64,000 nucleotides of DNA from Mermis nigrescens (lineage: Eukaryota; Nematoda; Enoplea; Mermithida; Mermithidae), in NCBI GenBank assembly GCA_036768485.1, contig JAVLUZ010000533.1:248001-312000 (forward strand), in the 5' to 3' direction. Every line of letters begins with the position of its first letter. Position 1 is the stretch's first letter. The notes below the pieces were generated by a model that was not told where the DNA came from, made no database searches, and saw only the letters and a program-made list of their open reading frames with translations. The translations under genes were made by a program, and so were the position numbers. Positions 11,038 to 25,706 of the stretch are shown here, piece by piece.

Positions 11038-11848
11038 CTAGCAAGGGAAAATGCTCCGGTGGAACAAAAAACGAATATGCATGGGATTATGGATTATTAA
11101 GGATGTTAAAGGATGGAACTAGGAAAAAGCTACCTATTTATATGCCTAAAGTCGCAAAATCTCTTAAACATCAGACAATCTCTAAGCAACGCAAAAAACC
11201 GAAGTATATTCTGCGGCCTTTGTAGAACTGTAACCTTCTTAAAATAAGTTTCAATGCTTCACATAAAAGCGTATAAAGATAATCTAAAATGTATTTTTTT
11301 ATAAAGTGCTTGCAATTTGCAATGCTGACATGCTTCGTATAGTGATTGATAGAAAACTAACTACAATTGTATTCAAGGTGTTTTATTTTGTTATCATGAT
11401 CATTATAGCAAGCAAGCCTGGCGTCAATTGGTTAGTGCACACAATCGTTGCGGGATTGCAATTGTACCTACATGTAGTCTGTATCACGTAAGCTTACGCG
11501 TTTCCTACTGCTAATAATGTTTTTGATTCTCTAGAATGCTTCGATGTTTGCTATTTCATTCAGTCAGTTTGCAAAGTCGCTCCTAGTTTACTCAATCTAC
11601 TTTCCCATAGCTAACTTGCTGCTTTTTCAGTCGTTTTTTGTTCAATAGTTTAGTTCAATCTGCAGGCCGCAGAATATACTTCGATTTTTGATGTTGCTTA
11701 GAGAGAGTCTGATTCTTAACAGATTTTGCGACTTTAGGCATATACATATGTAGCTTTTTCCTAGTCCCATCCTTTTACATCCTTAATAATCCATAATCCC
11801 AAGTATATTTGTCTTTTTTGTTCCACCGTAGCATTTTTTTGCTATTAG
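11038..11848. mobile_element. Fold-back element with ~190-bp terminal inverted repeats, copy 1
   Basis: The left arm (CTAGCAAGG-AAATGCTCCG to CGAAGTATATTCTGCGGCC at about 11218) is mirrored by the right arm from about 11663 (GGCCGCAGAATATACTTCG) to GCTATTAG at 11848. TA flanks both ends, which suggests a TA target. The middle of about 430 bp has no recognised coding sequence. A larger relative with the same arms is at 16248-17544. Confidence 0.8.
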
Positions 11849-12468
11849 TATATAGGCGGTCCGCATTATAAGCGGTTTTCAATTGATGAGTTTGCCAGTA
11901 CCACTTCCATATTTTTCATCGAATGGAAATTAATCCCATGTACATAGGTTAGGTGCGTACTTGATTTGCATCAAATATGAATAATTCCTTTTGAAGGGCT
12001 TTGTCCACTAGGCTGAATTCTACGTGTTCCGATTTATTGTAGCAGCATATATGTGAGTGGACTGATACCTGGATAGCAAACAAATTCTGGGGATCTGGTG
12101 GGTCAAAAATCACAAAAAATTGCGAGAAAAATATCTAAAAGTTCATACTGCTTTGTGGTGTGCGGGGGTAGGTTGGTCATTTTGAATTTTAGGGTTTTAA
12201 ACTTTCTTTCTCCTCCACACACTCTAATTCATTCGAGGCGTGAATGCTAACTTATTTTCATATACCTATTTACACGAGATTTCCTGTTTTATTTTCGATC
12301 ATGATTATTTTTGAATAATTTCTTGTACCATCACTTTGAAAGTTTAACAAATTTTTTAAAAATTTGAGGAATCCGGGAAAACTTCGAGGAATTTGTGTAA
12401 TTATTATCTTGTTCGTTATTTATTTTAATTATTTCTATTCTTTATTAATCATTACTTTTAAATTGAAG
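11849..12468 (+). other. Intron of WASHC2-like gene
   Basis: AT-rich intron sequence. Pyrimidine-rich stretches around 12420-12460 lead into the acceptor of the next exon. No other feature was recognised. Confidence 0.4.
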
Positions 12469-12639
12469 AAATCATCGAAGGCCGATAGAGATGCACTATT
12501 GTTAAACGCTGCTCGTATATGCGTGCAAAATGGTCTCACAATGTTAAGAAATTTTTACACAGAGGTTACTCCGAAGCCAGAGGATTTTGATGAAATAGAT
12601 GATCCGACATTTAGACCGGAACGCGTATTTAGGGCAAAA
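12469..12639 (+). CDS. WASHC2: WASHC2-like exon (ICVQNGLTML)
   Basis: Reads KSSKADRDALLLNAARICV, then QNGLTMLRNFYTEVTPKPED and ends VFRAK. It corresponds to the FAM21 helical segment that in human reads IPKVQEAVNYGLQVLD before an acidic linker. The acceptor is TTAAATTGAAG|AAA and the donor AAA|GTAATC, both phase 0. An alternative acceptor, CGAAG|GCC (exon start 12481), would stay in frame. The next exon begins in the matching phase and supplies the LPYIIG block that follows this segment in the family. Confidence 0.75.
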
Positions 12640-13520
12640 GTAATCATAAATTTACGTGTTAGAGATGCGGGGCTCTTTGCTTGCCGGGCCGTGCAAAATA
12701 TAATACATATATAGATGCATTAGAGCTGTACTGGGGCCGGGACCAGGCTGCCCCCGGCACCGAGGCCTGAAAATTTGTTATCGTTTATATGCAGATGCAA
12801 ATTGGTGCATTGATTGAATTCTAAAAAGTGGTAATTACTCTTTTTAAGAGCTCAAGCAAGCGTTTTAAACACCCCAACTATCAACTTTTGTTTGGCATAA
12901 AACATCTTTTGCATCTATCTCTTCTGTTATTGGACATGGCTATTCGACAATTTAGCACAGTTTTCTGCCTTTAGATTGGCGTCTTTATTCACAAATTGCA
13001 TTCATTCGTGAATTTGTTAGCATTTATTACCATATTTAATTAAAATTTGGTCAGATTAACACTTTTGATTCTTTATACAAATTATTTATGTTTAGAATGA
13101 AATCCTATGATATGTATGTATGAGTTTAGTATGAAAATTTGGGATACTCTATTGACTTGAGTTCGAATGAATTCAGATCGCACTGTTTTATCCAGCGCGT
13201 TGGTCGCAGGTCACAGGCTGGTCTGGTAATATGGATTCGTATAATTCAAATGCTTTATTCCAGACGATCACCTATTTAGACCTCTTAAAATACTAAAATA
13301 TTCAATATATTCAACATGTCAAATTTTCAAATATATTGGAATAAAAAATGATTTTGAAAAAATTGTCGTTTCATGTAATTTTTTCGCAGATTGAAATTTT
13401 TCCATTGCCTTCGTCTTGTCCATCTAATGGTTTGGGAAATTCTATCACAATTTAACATTTGATTTTTATGTATAAAATTATTTTGTATATTTCTGCACCG
13501 TAATTTTTTTGTTAATGCAG
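12640..13520 (+). other. Intron of WASHC2-like gene
   Basis: Contains one copy of the dispersed GCATCT / CTTCTGTTATTGGACATG block near 12910. No other structure was recognised. Confidence 0.4.
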
Positions 13521-13632
13521 AGCGTCAAGCGAAAACGTACTTTACCGTACATTATTGGATCCGAAAAATATCGGCGCTCTCGTTATGCAGGCATTATAAC
13601 AGAAGATGTTGATTCTGGACAGAAATCAGCAA
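13521..13632 (+). CDS. WASHC2: WASHC2-like exon (TLPYIIGSEKY)
   Basis: After the acceptor TTGTTAATGCAG the frame reads SVKRKRTLPYIIGSEKYRR, then SRYAGIITEDVDSGQKSA. The LPYIIGSEKY block aligns with the FAM21 LPYLIGSKLF motif at the end of the N-terminal globular region. The donor is GCAA|GTAATT, phase 1. The downstream partner exon is not settled: the next recognisable coding block, near 20.1 kb, does not offer a strong acceptor in the complementary phase, so a small exon may be missing between them. Confidence 0.8.
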
Positions 13633-13766
13633 GTAATTCAATTTAGCTGTAAACCAAGACAGCCAATGAGCTCTGACTATTGAACCGTGAATTTCAATTT
13701 CTAATTTTATATACTATACTATTGAATGAGTAACAGCAGCTCAGCATTTATAAAATATATACAATG

Positions 13767-17544
<3,778 letters not shown>

Positions 17545-17799
17545 TACCCAACTTTTTGTTAGCAAAAAATTTAGTTATTCCTATCTTTGTCAGTGTTGTA
17601 GCGAATGTCATTAGGTACTGCTTCCATCTTAGCAATTTATTCTTGCATTCGCATTCGCTCAACTCACTCTATCAATACCCACATTAACACTACGTACAGT
17701 AATTAAGCTTATTCTTCAAGTCAAAGAACGACAAATCAATTACCTGCGGATCAAAGCATTTATGATAAATTTACACATGTATGATAACGTCATTAACAC

Positions 17800-19870
17800 T
17801 TATAACAATTTCTAATGCAAACCATTATGAATGCGGAGCAACATGCATGAATAACAATTTTTGAATCACTGTACTCAAAAAACTGAAGTGACTTTAGCTG
17901 AAGCAACAATCATAATATTGTACTTAACAATTACATGACACATGAATGTTTACTTTTCAAAACTATATTACTGTAGGCAATTTTTCAATCACTTCTGTGG
18001 TCACTTGATAATGAGCTGAAAATTGATTCTCATGCACAGAATTACATGAAATACATAAGACTGTAGCATCAACAGTAAGCCGAAACCTATGTTCTAATCG
18101 TTATAAGACCACTTTTTGAAAAGCGTCATTGTAAACAAACGCGCCCAACTGGCATCTCACACTTGATTTATTGTTTTTTTGAATTTGAGAAAAATATTAT
18201 GTTTTTGCAAGGCTCTAGGTCAAAAGTTCATATGCAGTGTTTACTTACATACACAGAATGCACAGAAGATTTTAGTCGGATTCGTAAATCTGATATTACG
18301 CGGATATTACAATCAACATTTATAAAGACATCACGTCTCCACAATGGTCTGATGACAAATTAACATTAGGTGTAAAACAGTTTACACCACTGTTGTGTAA
18401 AAAAATGTGTCTAACCGACTTCTCACACTTGATTCCTTAAAAATTTCTAGTCATAAGGAGAAAATTAGGTTTCCGCAAGGCTCTAAAACGAAGATTAATA
18501 TGTAGTGTAAACGATATGTTAACACCTAGTGTAAAAAGATTTTAGTAAGAATCGTAATTTTAATATTGCTTCGATATTACGACCAACTTTTATGAAAATA
18601 GTAAGTCTCCATAATGTCGTAAGGATAAATTAACATTGGTTTAAACCACATTACTGAACTGTTGAGTGTAAACATATCCGCCAAAATTGCGTACTGAATT
18701 TGGTTTCAGGTTCATTTACAGACTTGAGAATCATGTCCCTGACTCATAACCGGAGAAGCTGGCAGAAAGAAACAAGACAGAAACCTGTTTAAAGCACCCC
18801 ATTCTTGACTTTACACTCGCTTAATATTGGTTTAGACATACGCGATTCGCTATGACATACACCCCATATAAGGCACTTTATTTTTATTCTATTGGACCTA
18901 TCCTGACTTCTGAAAGGAGAAAGTGGCGAACAAAACCCAAACAAAGACATATTTTCCATCATTCAGAACATTGCAAACTTTAAAAATCCGTACCGTATTC
19001 CCCATTGAGTGTAAAGAAATTCGGTTTGGTACAGTTTGTAGCTTTCGAGTCGTAGTACGTTTCTATGTGCAAAAATTCTGTTGCAAAAATTATTTGATAT
19101 GATTTACCAATCAAAATTGGGGAAAAAACGTGTTTTTTCGCCCATTTTTCACGTCTGATTTCGAACTTTACACCCCCATAAACAACTAAATATTGCGTTT
19201 TTTAAAATGCGGTTTGCTGCGATGTGTAGCCCCTGAGAGGCACTTTATTACTGCTGTATTCAATTTACCCTGACTCATGAGCGGAAAAATTTGGCAGAGA
19301 AATCGTAGTTAAAATCCGTTTTTTTACACCATCCACTAGAGTGTAAACTATAGACCCCAGGATCTAACTCACCATAGAGCGTAGAAGACTTTGCTTATAT
19401 GCAGAATGTAGCCCTTGATCCGCTCTACATTTCTGTCAGAAAACATTTCAAAAAACTCATAACCGGAGTTAGTATCAGACATAAGCAGGTTGAAAACTCG
19501 ACCAAAAAGTGCTTTTTCACCCCAAGATTTTCGCACTCTTTACACTACCATTCGAGAACTAATGCGAATTTCAAAAAACAAAAAATGGTGTTCTGGAGAA
19601 TTCAATTCTCTATAATCCTATGCTGTTTAATTGTTCGAGTCTTCAATACTCAGTTGTCCACATGCCGCAGTAAAAAGGTCCCAAAATTTGTCCTATGTTA
19701 TAACGTTACACAAAAACTTTACACCTTCTTTACACAGCCAGTTTTGAGTTTCAAGAAAAACAAAAAACACGGGCAGCGAATTTTTTTATTATCTTTCTTT
19801 TAAAAAAACCGCACCTTCCAGAAGTGTCCCGTTATAGCTGTAGGGGGGTGCACAGGTGTTAGGGGTACCC
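17800..19870. repeat. GTGTAAA-rich repeat block, inverted relative of 9.1-10.4 kb
   Basis: Dense in GTGTAAA / TTTACAC. Two units of about 260 bp (18160-18420 and 18430-18680) share CTTGATT, TTTGCAAGGCTCT, GATTTTAGT and GTCTCCA-AATG. Its right border (CCGC-CTTCC to GGGGTACCCAAGTATATTATA) recurs inverted at 63230-63325. The frame at 19399-19803 is open but has no recognisable domain. Confidence 0.6.
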
Positions 19871-19880
19871 AAGTATATTA

Positions 19881-19905
19881 TAGGTACGCGCTAACGCGCT
19901 ACCTA
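19881..19905. repeat. Covarying hairpin, copy 3
   Basis: TAGGTACGCGCTAACGCGCTACCTA, a near-perfect palindrome directly before a TA tract. Its reverse complement has the same flanks (TATCAT, TAATATAC) as the copies at 8854 and 9776. Confidence 0.65.
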
Positions 19906-20006
<101 letters not shown>

Positions 20007-20090
20007 TAGCAGGTGTTTTATGTGACCCTTGAGGTGATAGGGTGACAACTGCATACTGACTGCGTGCCAACAAAACTCTTGCTTTGCAAG

Positions 20091-20328
20091 CCACGTGTCA
20101 AGAAAAGAGTCGAAAGTGGACGCAATTTCGCTTAATACTGAAAAAAATATCCCAAACGCTCCGAAATTAGATATTTCGATTATTTCCGCGCCTCCTATGC
20201 TAATTTCGTCTAACGTTCTTAACACACCAACTGGGCCAGCTTCGGACAACAGCGGATTATTTAGCAGTAGCCTGAAGAGCGATTCAAGCGAACCGATTTC
20301 GATATCATCTAAGCCTAGCAAAGAAGAC
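20091..20328 (+). CDS. WASHC2: Putative WASHC2-like exon, Ser/Pro/Asp-rich linker
   Basis: The frame reads SRKESKVDAISLNTEKN through PTGPASDNSGLFSSSLKSD and ends SSKPSKED. It is low complexity, rich in Ser and acidic residues, with one GLF that resembles the start of LFa motifs, as expected for the FAM21 linker. An in-frame TAG at 20038 forces the acceptor to lie after it; TTTGCAAG|CC at 20090 is the best-looking site. The donor GAC|GTGAAA is weak but in phase 0, which suits the next exon. The exact borders are uncertain. A long minus-strand frame over the same bases is judged a shadow. Confidence 0.5.
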
Positions 20329-20530
20329 GTGAAAGTGAATAACGCAATCATTTTTAAAACTATGAAAAATGGAAAATTTGAGGAATCCTGTGAACAGTGC
20401 GAGCGTAAATCTGACTTCATTTTTCTCGACCGCACTTGAAGCAATTCATAAAATAAAATTTGCTTAAAAGTTCGAGCAATCACTTGCTTCATTTTTACTT
20501 TTCAACTTTCCTTTTATAATGAATATTCAG

Positions 20531-20696
20531 GCGTGCCAATCGGCGGATTTCCAAGCAAGTCTCAGTGCCCGATTGGTTGAAATAAATACGAAACAAGTTT
20601 TTCCAATTGAACGTGCGGAAAAGATCTCGGCTGATATTGATCGGCCCTGTTCATCTGTAGCGTCTCGGCCCTCTAATGTTCTTCCTTCGCAGACAG
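20531..20696 (+). CDS. WASHC2: WASHC2-like exon (SADFQASLSARL)
   Basis: After ATGAATATTCAG the frame reads ACQSADFQASLSARLVEIN and runs to SNVLPSQTG. DFQASLSARL matches the FAM21 box SFADELAARI, which sits between the acidic N-terminal part and the LFa tail. No GT donor gives the phase needed by the following exon. The dinucleotide GC at CAGACAG|GCAAAA (20697) gives phase 1, exactly what the exon at 22229 requires, so a GC-AG intron is proposed. Confidence 0.72.
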
Positions 20697-20739
20697 GCAA
20701 AAGCATGAGATTCGTTTTGCATGGAACTTTACATCGGAC

Positions 20740-20911
20740 CATACGTGGGCAGCACTAAAATTCTGGGGGGTGCAAGATTTTTCAAAGGTCAAAAAAATGG
20801 CATCAAAAAATTGCGAAAAAAAAACAAAAGATCTTCAAAAATTGAATTCTGGGGGAGGTATTTTGGTTTCTCGGGGGTGTGCATACCCCCAAACCCCCAC
20901 GCCCAGATGTG
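20740..20911. mobile_element. hAT-like MITE, family B, 172 bp
   Basis: CATACGTGGGCAGCA at the left, CCCACGCCCAGATGTG at the right. The target duplication is CATCGGAC (20732-20739) and TATCGGAC (20912-20919). It begins 43 bp after the proposed end of the preceding exon. Confidence 0.85.
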
Positions 20912-21555
20912 TATCGGACTATCTTAGCTATCACTTAGGTGTAAACCGCTTTTGCAGTTTAAATTGTTATAATACTTGGAAGTCTTCTATATGAAAAATG
21001 GAAAGAAAGTGAAAGAAAACAGGACGAAGAAATGAAAAACAAGTAACTAAACTAAAATTAAGCTTGCTGTTAGTAAAGGAAAGCACAAAGATGCAAGAAA
21101 TAGCACGAATGTATACCTTGAAAGAATTATATCGTTAAACATTACAGCAAGCTTGAAAAAGAGGGGTTCGGAATCCTCCGCTCAAAAACTAAGTCTGTCG
21201 TCCCTCCATCCCCCCAAGTCAGAAAATCTTAGACCCCGTGATATTTGGCGAAAGCGTTTTTTGCCATTTTATGTGTTTTTTTTGCCATTTTTCGCCAAAA
21301 ATTGGAGTCAATTACCCCCCCCCCCTAAAAAATGGCCGGGGACTTTCACCCTAACTTTGAGCCGTTACGCATGTATGCATTGCGGTCCAGTTTCAGATTG
21401 AGATCTAACGGAACGTAGTTATTCAAAATCGAAAGGTCAAATGTATGCATGATCTTGATTGCGAATTAAAAAAACGATTAAAACACATGGAGTGCATATG
21501 TAATTCTTCTCTGTCGTGATTTGGGACGGGGATAGTTCAATTCATACTTGCGGTA

Positions 21556-22137
21556 AGGCCCGCGTCCGGGTTTTTATTTCGGGGGGGGCGAAAATTTTGA
21601 GGTCAAATATCCCGAGAACCATTAGGAGATGGGCAAAAATAAGGGTATTTTTGAGCGTATCTCGGTGAGCTCTATACAATGGTTTAGAAATTTAAAAAAA
21701 TTTCACTTTATTTGATACTGAATGAAACAAAACTAACGTTTTAACTATACAACTAATTTCACATCATTCAATCAACAAACTATTGCTTAACTCTTGTTGT
21801 TGTATTTAAGCTTTATGTTTTGTTGAGATGACCAAATGAATAATTGGGGGCGAAGCGCCGAAAAAATTTGATATGTTCGACAAATCTAACTCAAATTTGA
21901 GTGATTTTGAACGGGATGGGAAATAAAGCTATAGATAAACAATTAATTTGGCGCGGTGCGCCGGAATTTTAAGCGTTTCCTAGCCCAAAAGTTCCCCTAA
22001 AACGTGCTGTATCGGAGTTTTAGACCTACTTCGAAAATTTTTCATTCTTACCTTTGATGGACCCTTGTGTGATTCAAAATTTATGTTTCGTTTCCGAAGG
22101 GCTGCTCCCCTCATCCCGCCCCCTAAATACGGGCCAG
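21556..22137. mobile_element. hAT-like MITE, family A copy
   Basis: Starts AAGGCCCGCGTCCGGG (counting from 21555) and ends TAAATACGGGCCAG. CTTGCGGT at 21547-21554 and CTTGCGGG at 22138-22145 form an 8-bp duplication with one mismatch. The internal sequence (ATATCCCGAGAACCATTAGG, CTCAAATTTGAGTGATTTTG) matches the copy at 14010. Confidence 0.83.
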
Positions 22138-22228
22138 CTTGCGGGAATGAAGTCTGGAACGCTTAGATTCGGGACAGGAATCGACGTTTGTATTTCCGTA
22201 CTGTTCTTATATTATTTCACTTTTGTAG

Positions 22229-22407
22229 GCAAAAAAGATAGAAAAGCCGTTACACGAGTATCGACGTCTAAGTCTCGGTCTTTATTTGATGAATCGAGTT
22301 CCGATGACAATGATCTATTTTTACCAACTGCTCGAGTAAAGACTGAAAGGGCAACTGCTGCCCCAGTCTCACCATCATTCAAAATCGCTGTTCAGCCGAT
22401 TTTTGAA
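22229..22407 (+). CDS. WASHC2: WASHC2-like exon with LFa motif 1
   Basis: The acceptor TTTCACTTTTGTAG gives two bases that complete a codon from the previous exon, then KKDRKAVTRVSTSKSRSLF and DESSSDDNDLFLP: a full L-F-acidic-L-F retromer-binding motif. The exon could end at CGA|GTAAAG (22335) or GAA|GTCAGC (22407). Both are phase 0, and the first is the better donor. The longer form adds a Ser/Pro/Ala-rich stretch. Confidence 0.8.
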
Positions 22408-22779
22408 GTCAGCTATAGAAAATTTTTTATATTGTACTGTATTCTGTGCTTTAAACCTTTCATGATACGTAACTATTTCTCGCGTCTAATTTTCAATGTA
22501 ACACTGGTCTATTAAATTTATTTAATTTTCTCGCTTACCTTATAGACAATGTATGTAAAACTAGCACAATCAAACATTTTTGCTTAAGAAAATCGAAGTC
22601 AATAATATGTTGTGTTATGTATGCAAACGTAGTACATTTGTAGTACTTTTATGGAGCAGTTTTTCCACCTTTTTAAGTAAAAATGTTTCATGTTAGGTAA
22701 GTTGCAGCAGCAAAAGCTTATTTTTTCATATGCATTTCCTCATCGACGTCTGCTTTTAAATAATTAAATGCATTTTAGG

Positions 22780-23186
22780 CATAGGCGCACAAGGTCAGGG
22801 TCGGCACAGGGGATACAATCCTAGAAAAAAAATTTGCTGTTCAAACGACTAAAATGATCAAAATAGCCTATTAAACGTTTTTTCGTGATAATATCGCATT
22901 TTAAGAGCATGTTTCATCCTTTTGACTACTGCATTATTCCACTTTTGACACTGAAAAATCTAGAAATTGGTCAACTTTATGCGCCTTTTCAGTATAAAGT
23001 ACATAAAAGTATTAATCCGAAAAAAATTTCAAAGAAAATTGGAAAAACTTGGACATTTTTACTGCTTTTGACCTCAAAAATGATTTCAAAAACGTTCCAT
23101 CGGCTTAAAATCGCCGGACAGTACCTGCCTGGCTGACCCCTCAGCGGGGGAAGGGGGTAGCCCCCGCACCCCTATGTGCATGTATG
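22780..23186. mobile_element. hAT-like MITE, family D, inserted on a 3' splice site
   Basis: Starts CATAGGCGCACAAGGTCAGG and ends CCTATGTGCATGTATG. The exact 8-bp duplication ATTTTAGG flanks it (22772-22779 and 23187-23194). The right-hand copy is the splice acceptor of the next WASHC2 exon (ATTTTAG|G), so the insertion split the intron-exon junction and the duplication restored it. Confidence 0.9.
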
Positions 23187-23193
23187 ATTTTAG

Positions 23194-23415
23194 GACAATG
23201 CTTCTACGATTAAATTGTTCGATGAAACTTCCGTTCCTGATGATAAGCCTAGTGGCTCTTCCCACAAATTGATGCAAGAGTCTGGAAAACGCCCCAGTAT
23301 CATCAACAAACCATCGGCTGTTCCAAAAAATTTATTTTCAACTGATGAATCCGAAGACGAGCTCTTTGTACCTAAGGTGACAAAAGGCAGTGCAAAGCCG
23401 AAGGAGAGTACTGTA
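23194..23415 (+). CDS. WASHC2: WASHC2-like exon with LFa motif 2
   Basis: Reads DNASTIKLFDETSVPDD, a degenerate LFa, and later NLFSTDESEDELFVP, a complete one, ending KPKESTV. The acceptor is ATTTTAG and the donor GTA|GTAAGC, a strong site. The exon is 222 nt and in phase 0 at both ends. The acceptor lies inside the target-site duplication of a MITE. Confidence 0.85.
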
Positions 23416-24324
23416 GTAAGCTCCTTTGTGCATAATTCGATTCACGTAAACGTTTTGCATTTAACCAATCTAATAAACAAGTTTTATCACATGTATAAAC
23501 TCTTGTTGTTATAAGATTACCATAAATGCATATCAAAAAATTTTATATTTTTCAAAAAAATCATATAAAGTGTCATATGTTGAGCATTTTAGCGATTTTT
23601 TATTTCAAAATTCATTTGATTATTTCTAATCATATTTTGCTTAATTTCATCTAAATTTTAAAAAAATTTTTTTCTCAAAATTTTTATCATTCAGAAAGAA
23701 AATGCATTGTAAGGAGCACCCAAATATCGTGTTTATGACCCGTGTCCACCGAAGGCACTTCAGAAAAAATTTTCGGTTCAGCATCCCTAATTCCTATGCT
23801 ATGCACGTACCTAATCTCGTATCTACACGCCTACTCTTGTTGCCATATATGAAACGGCTCAAAATTTCGGATGAGGGTCCCTGAATATTTTTGGAGGGGA
23901 ATTAATTATCTCTAATTTTTGGCCAAAAACGGCAAAAACAAACCTACATAAAAATGGCCAAAAAATTCAATTTTTTTCCTAAAATTGAGGGGGTCAAAAA
24001 TTTTTTGTCTTTGGGGGGATGGGGGACAACCAGCTTTGGGTGGGTAAATCATCCATCCCCCTGTTACATGCATGCTTGATGCAGATTTTTCCTCTTCCAA
24101 TCAAAACGCGGGGGTTCTTTCTGGACTATTCTCCATATCGAAGGTGTTAAGATGTTCTTCGAATTCCTAAATGTTTTGGACGCTTTCAAATCTTAGGAGT
24201 CGTTGAAGACGCAAACATTAGTATCACCTGAGGGCAGTTCGCGCTTCGATAACGTTCCATCTGTATGCTCCGAATGATCTGATTTGAAAAAAAAGTTTTT
24301 CTAATTGTTTTGTCTACTTTGCAG
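23416..24324 (+). other. Intron of WASHC2-like gene
   Basis: AT-rich. A decayed MITE-like segment at about 23850-24080 (G-rich left edge, TCCCCCTGTTACATGCATG right edge) resembles 38790-38900. No exon was recognised. Confidence 0.4.
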
Positions 24325-24405
24325 GTCAATGTTATAAATGTCAAAAAGCGAGCAAGTTTATTTGATGATGAGTCGAACGACGGAGATCTCTTTTCAGACA
24401 TCAGG
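24325..24405 (+). CDS. WASHC2: WASHC2-like exon with LFa motif 3
   Basis: Reads VNVINVKKRASLFDDES, then NDGDLFSDIR: a complete LF-acidic-LF motif. The acceptor is TGTCTACTTTGCAG and the donor AGG|GTGAGT, an excellent match to consensus. The exon is 81 nt, phase 0 at both ends. A composite MITE begins 11 bp after the exon, inside the donor region. Confidence 0.88.
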
Positions 24406-24416
24406 GTGAGTCGCTC

Positions 24417-25211
24417 CATACAAGAGCATGGGGGTGAGGGGCACACGTGCACACTGGGGGTTATGTGGTTTTTGGGGGGCATCCCTCTGCCACAACTTTT
24501 GAAAGGCATAACCCCTTAGGCCGTTTTGGAACCAAACCTGTTTGCTCGAAGTATGAAAAAGCTTTAATGACGAGCAGTAGCCTGTCCAATTAATTTTTCC
24601 AGACAATTTTCTTTTATTATTTTGTATATTTTTGATGTTGCGGTTGTTAATTCGCCCGTATCGTTACTGTTTTCATGCAAATTTAACCATAAATATTCAT
24701 GAAGAATGGAATAAAACGAATTAAGTATCAAAATTTGTCAAAATTTAAACATTAAATAGGTAAAAAAATTACTCTTCCCCCCAACGAAACCCGATATAAT
24801 CCCTCCCAGAACTTTTGACCGTGTGCATGTATGGTGAGAGGGTATTACTTTTCCCTGAGCTCTGAAAAACTGATAGCTACACAGCCATTTTGGCCGAAAA
24901 AGCGTTGCTATAAAGCCTTTTTGGGCCCAGAAAACTAGCTATATAGCCTTTTTTGGACTCAGAAACACACCGTTTGGCTCAGAAATGCTATATAATTGTC
25001 TTTCTGAGTTTCAAAAGCATATATAGCTATTTTCTCGACTCCAAAGGGTTATATAGTTAGTCCAAAAATGCTATATAGCTATGTTTGTGAGTCCAAAAAG
25101 GCTATATAGCTAATTTTCTGAGCCCAAAAAGGCTATAGAATCGTTTTTACGAAGCACTTAGCTATCCACTAATTTTTGGTTTTCAACCCTCCGCCTAAAA
25201 GTTTGACCTTG
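24417..25211. mobile_element. Composite hAT-like MITE next to a 5' splice site
   Basis: Left tip CATACAAGAGCATGGG, right tip GACCTTGCGCACCTATG. AGTCGCTC (24409-24416) and ATTCGCTC (25212-25219) form an 8-bp duplication with one mismatch, and the left copy overlaps donor positions +4 to +11. A second tip pair (TGTGCATGTATGG) near 24835 shows that two elements are joined or nested. The right half carries tandem TATATAGC words. Confidence 0.75.
24880..25145. repeat. Tandem (45-50 bp) repeats with TATATAGC palindromes
   Basis: Five to six degenerate units each contain GGCTATATAGC or its complement plus TTTTGGACTCAGAAA or its complement, alternating in orientation. A related piece lies at 32165-32210 in another intron. 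Confidence 0.7.
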
Positions 25212-25464
25212 CGCACCTATGATTCGCTCTTAAATGCCCTTCGATTTTAACTTTTAGTCGCTTACTAATTTTTTAATTTTTACGCATTCATCAAACTCTT
25301 GGATAATTGCATTCCTCTTTAGATTGCAGTTTTTTGTTGTACACTAGCTGATATAAGCTTAAAGTAGCTTTTTATTCGTAGTTTAGCTTCTTTTTTACTC
25401 ATTCAAATGCATTTTTCTGGCATAGAATTTTTTTCAAGTCACGCGCAATAGTACGGCTTTTCAG

Positions 25465-25698
25465 ACTACTGAAGATCTTTTGCCAGCAATACAATCTAAG
25501 GAACTAGTTTTACCTAAACAGTCGAACTTGGTCAATTCTACCCGCGCTGGCCCTTATGCTTCGCACTCAGACGAGATCAAAGACAATGAGCCGTCTACAA
25601 AATCTGAAACGATTGTCGGACCACAAAAGTTGAGCAAAGCTTTGTTTGACAGCGACGAAGATGATTTAGATCTGTTCAATTCTTCGTCCACAGAAGCG
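25465..25698 (+). CDS. WASHC2: WASHC2-like exon with LFa motif 4
   Basis: After ACGGCTTTTCAG the frame reads TTEDLLPAIQSKELVLP, continues PSTKSETIVGPQKLSK and reaches ALFDSDEDDLDLFNSSS, a complete LFa motif. The 3' border is unclear because a MITE starts at 25707. GCG ends at 25698 in phase 0, but no GT follows it in the present sequence. The first GT in the MITE, CTT|GTTTTG at 25714, is also phase 0. Beyond it the frame stops at 25780-25782. Confidence 0.78.
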
Positions 25699-25706
25699 GC
25701 TACAAA

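Noticed and set aside
19399..19803. 134-codon + strand frame
   Set aside because: It lies in the GTGTAAA-type repeat block and has no recognisable domain; repeat origin is more likely than a host exon.
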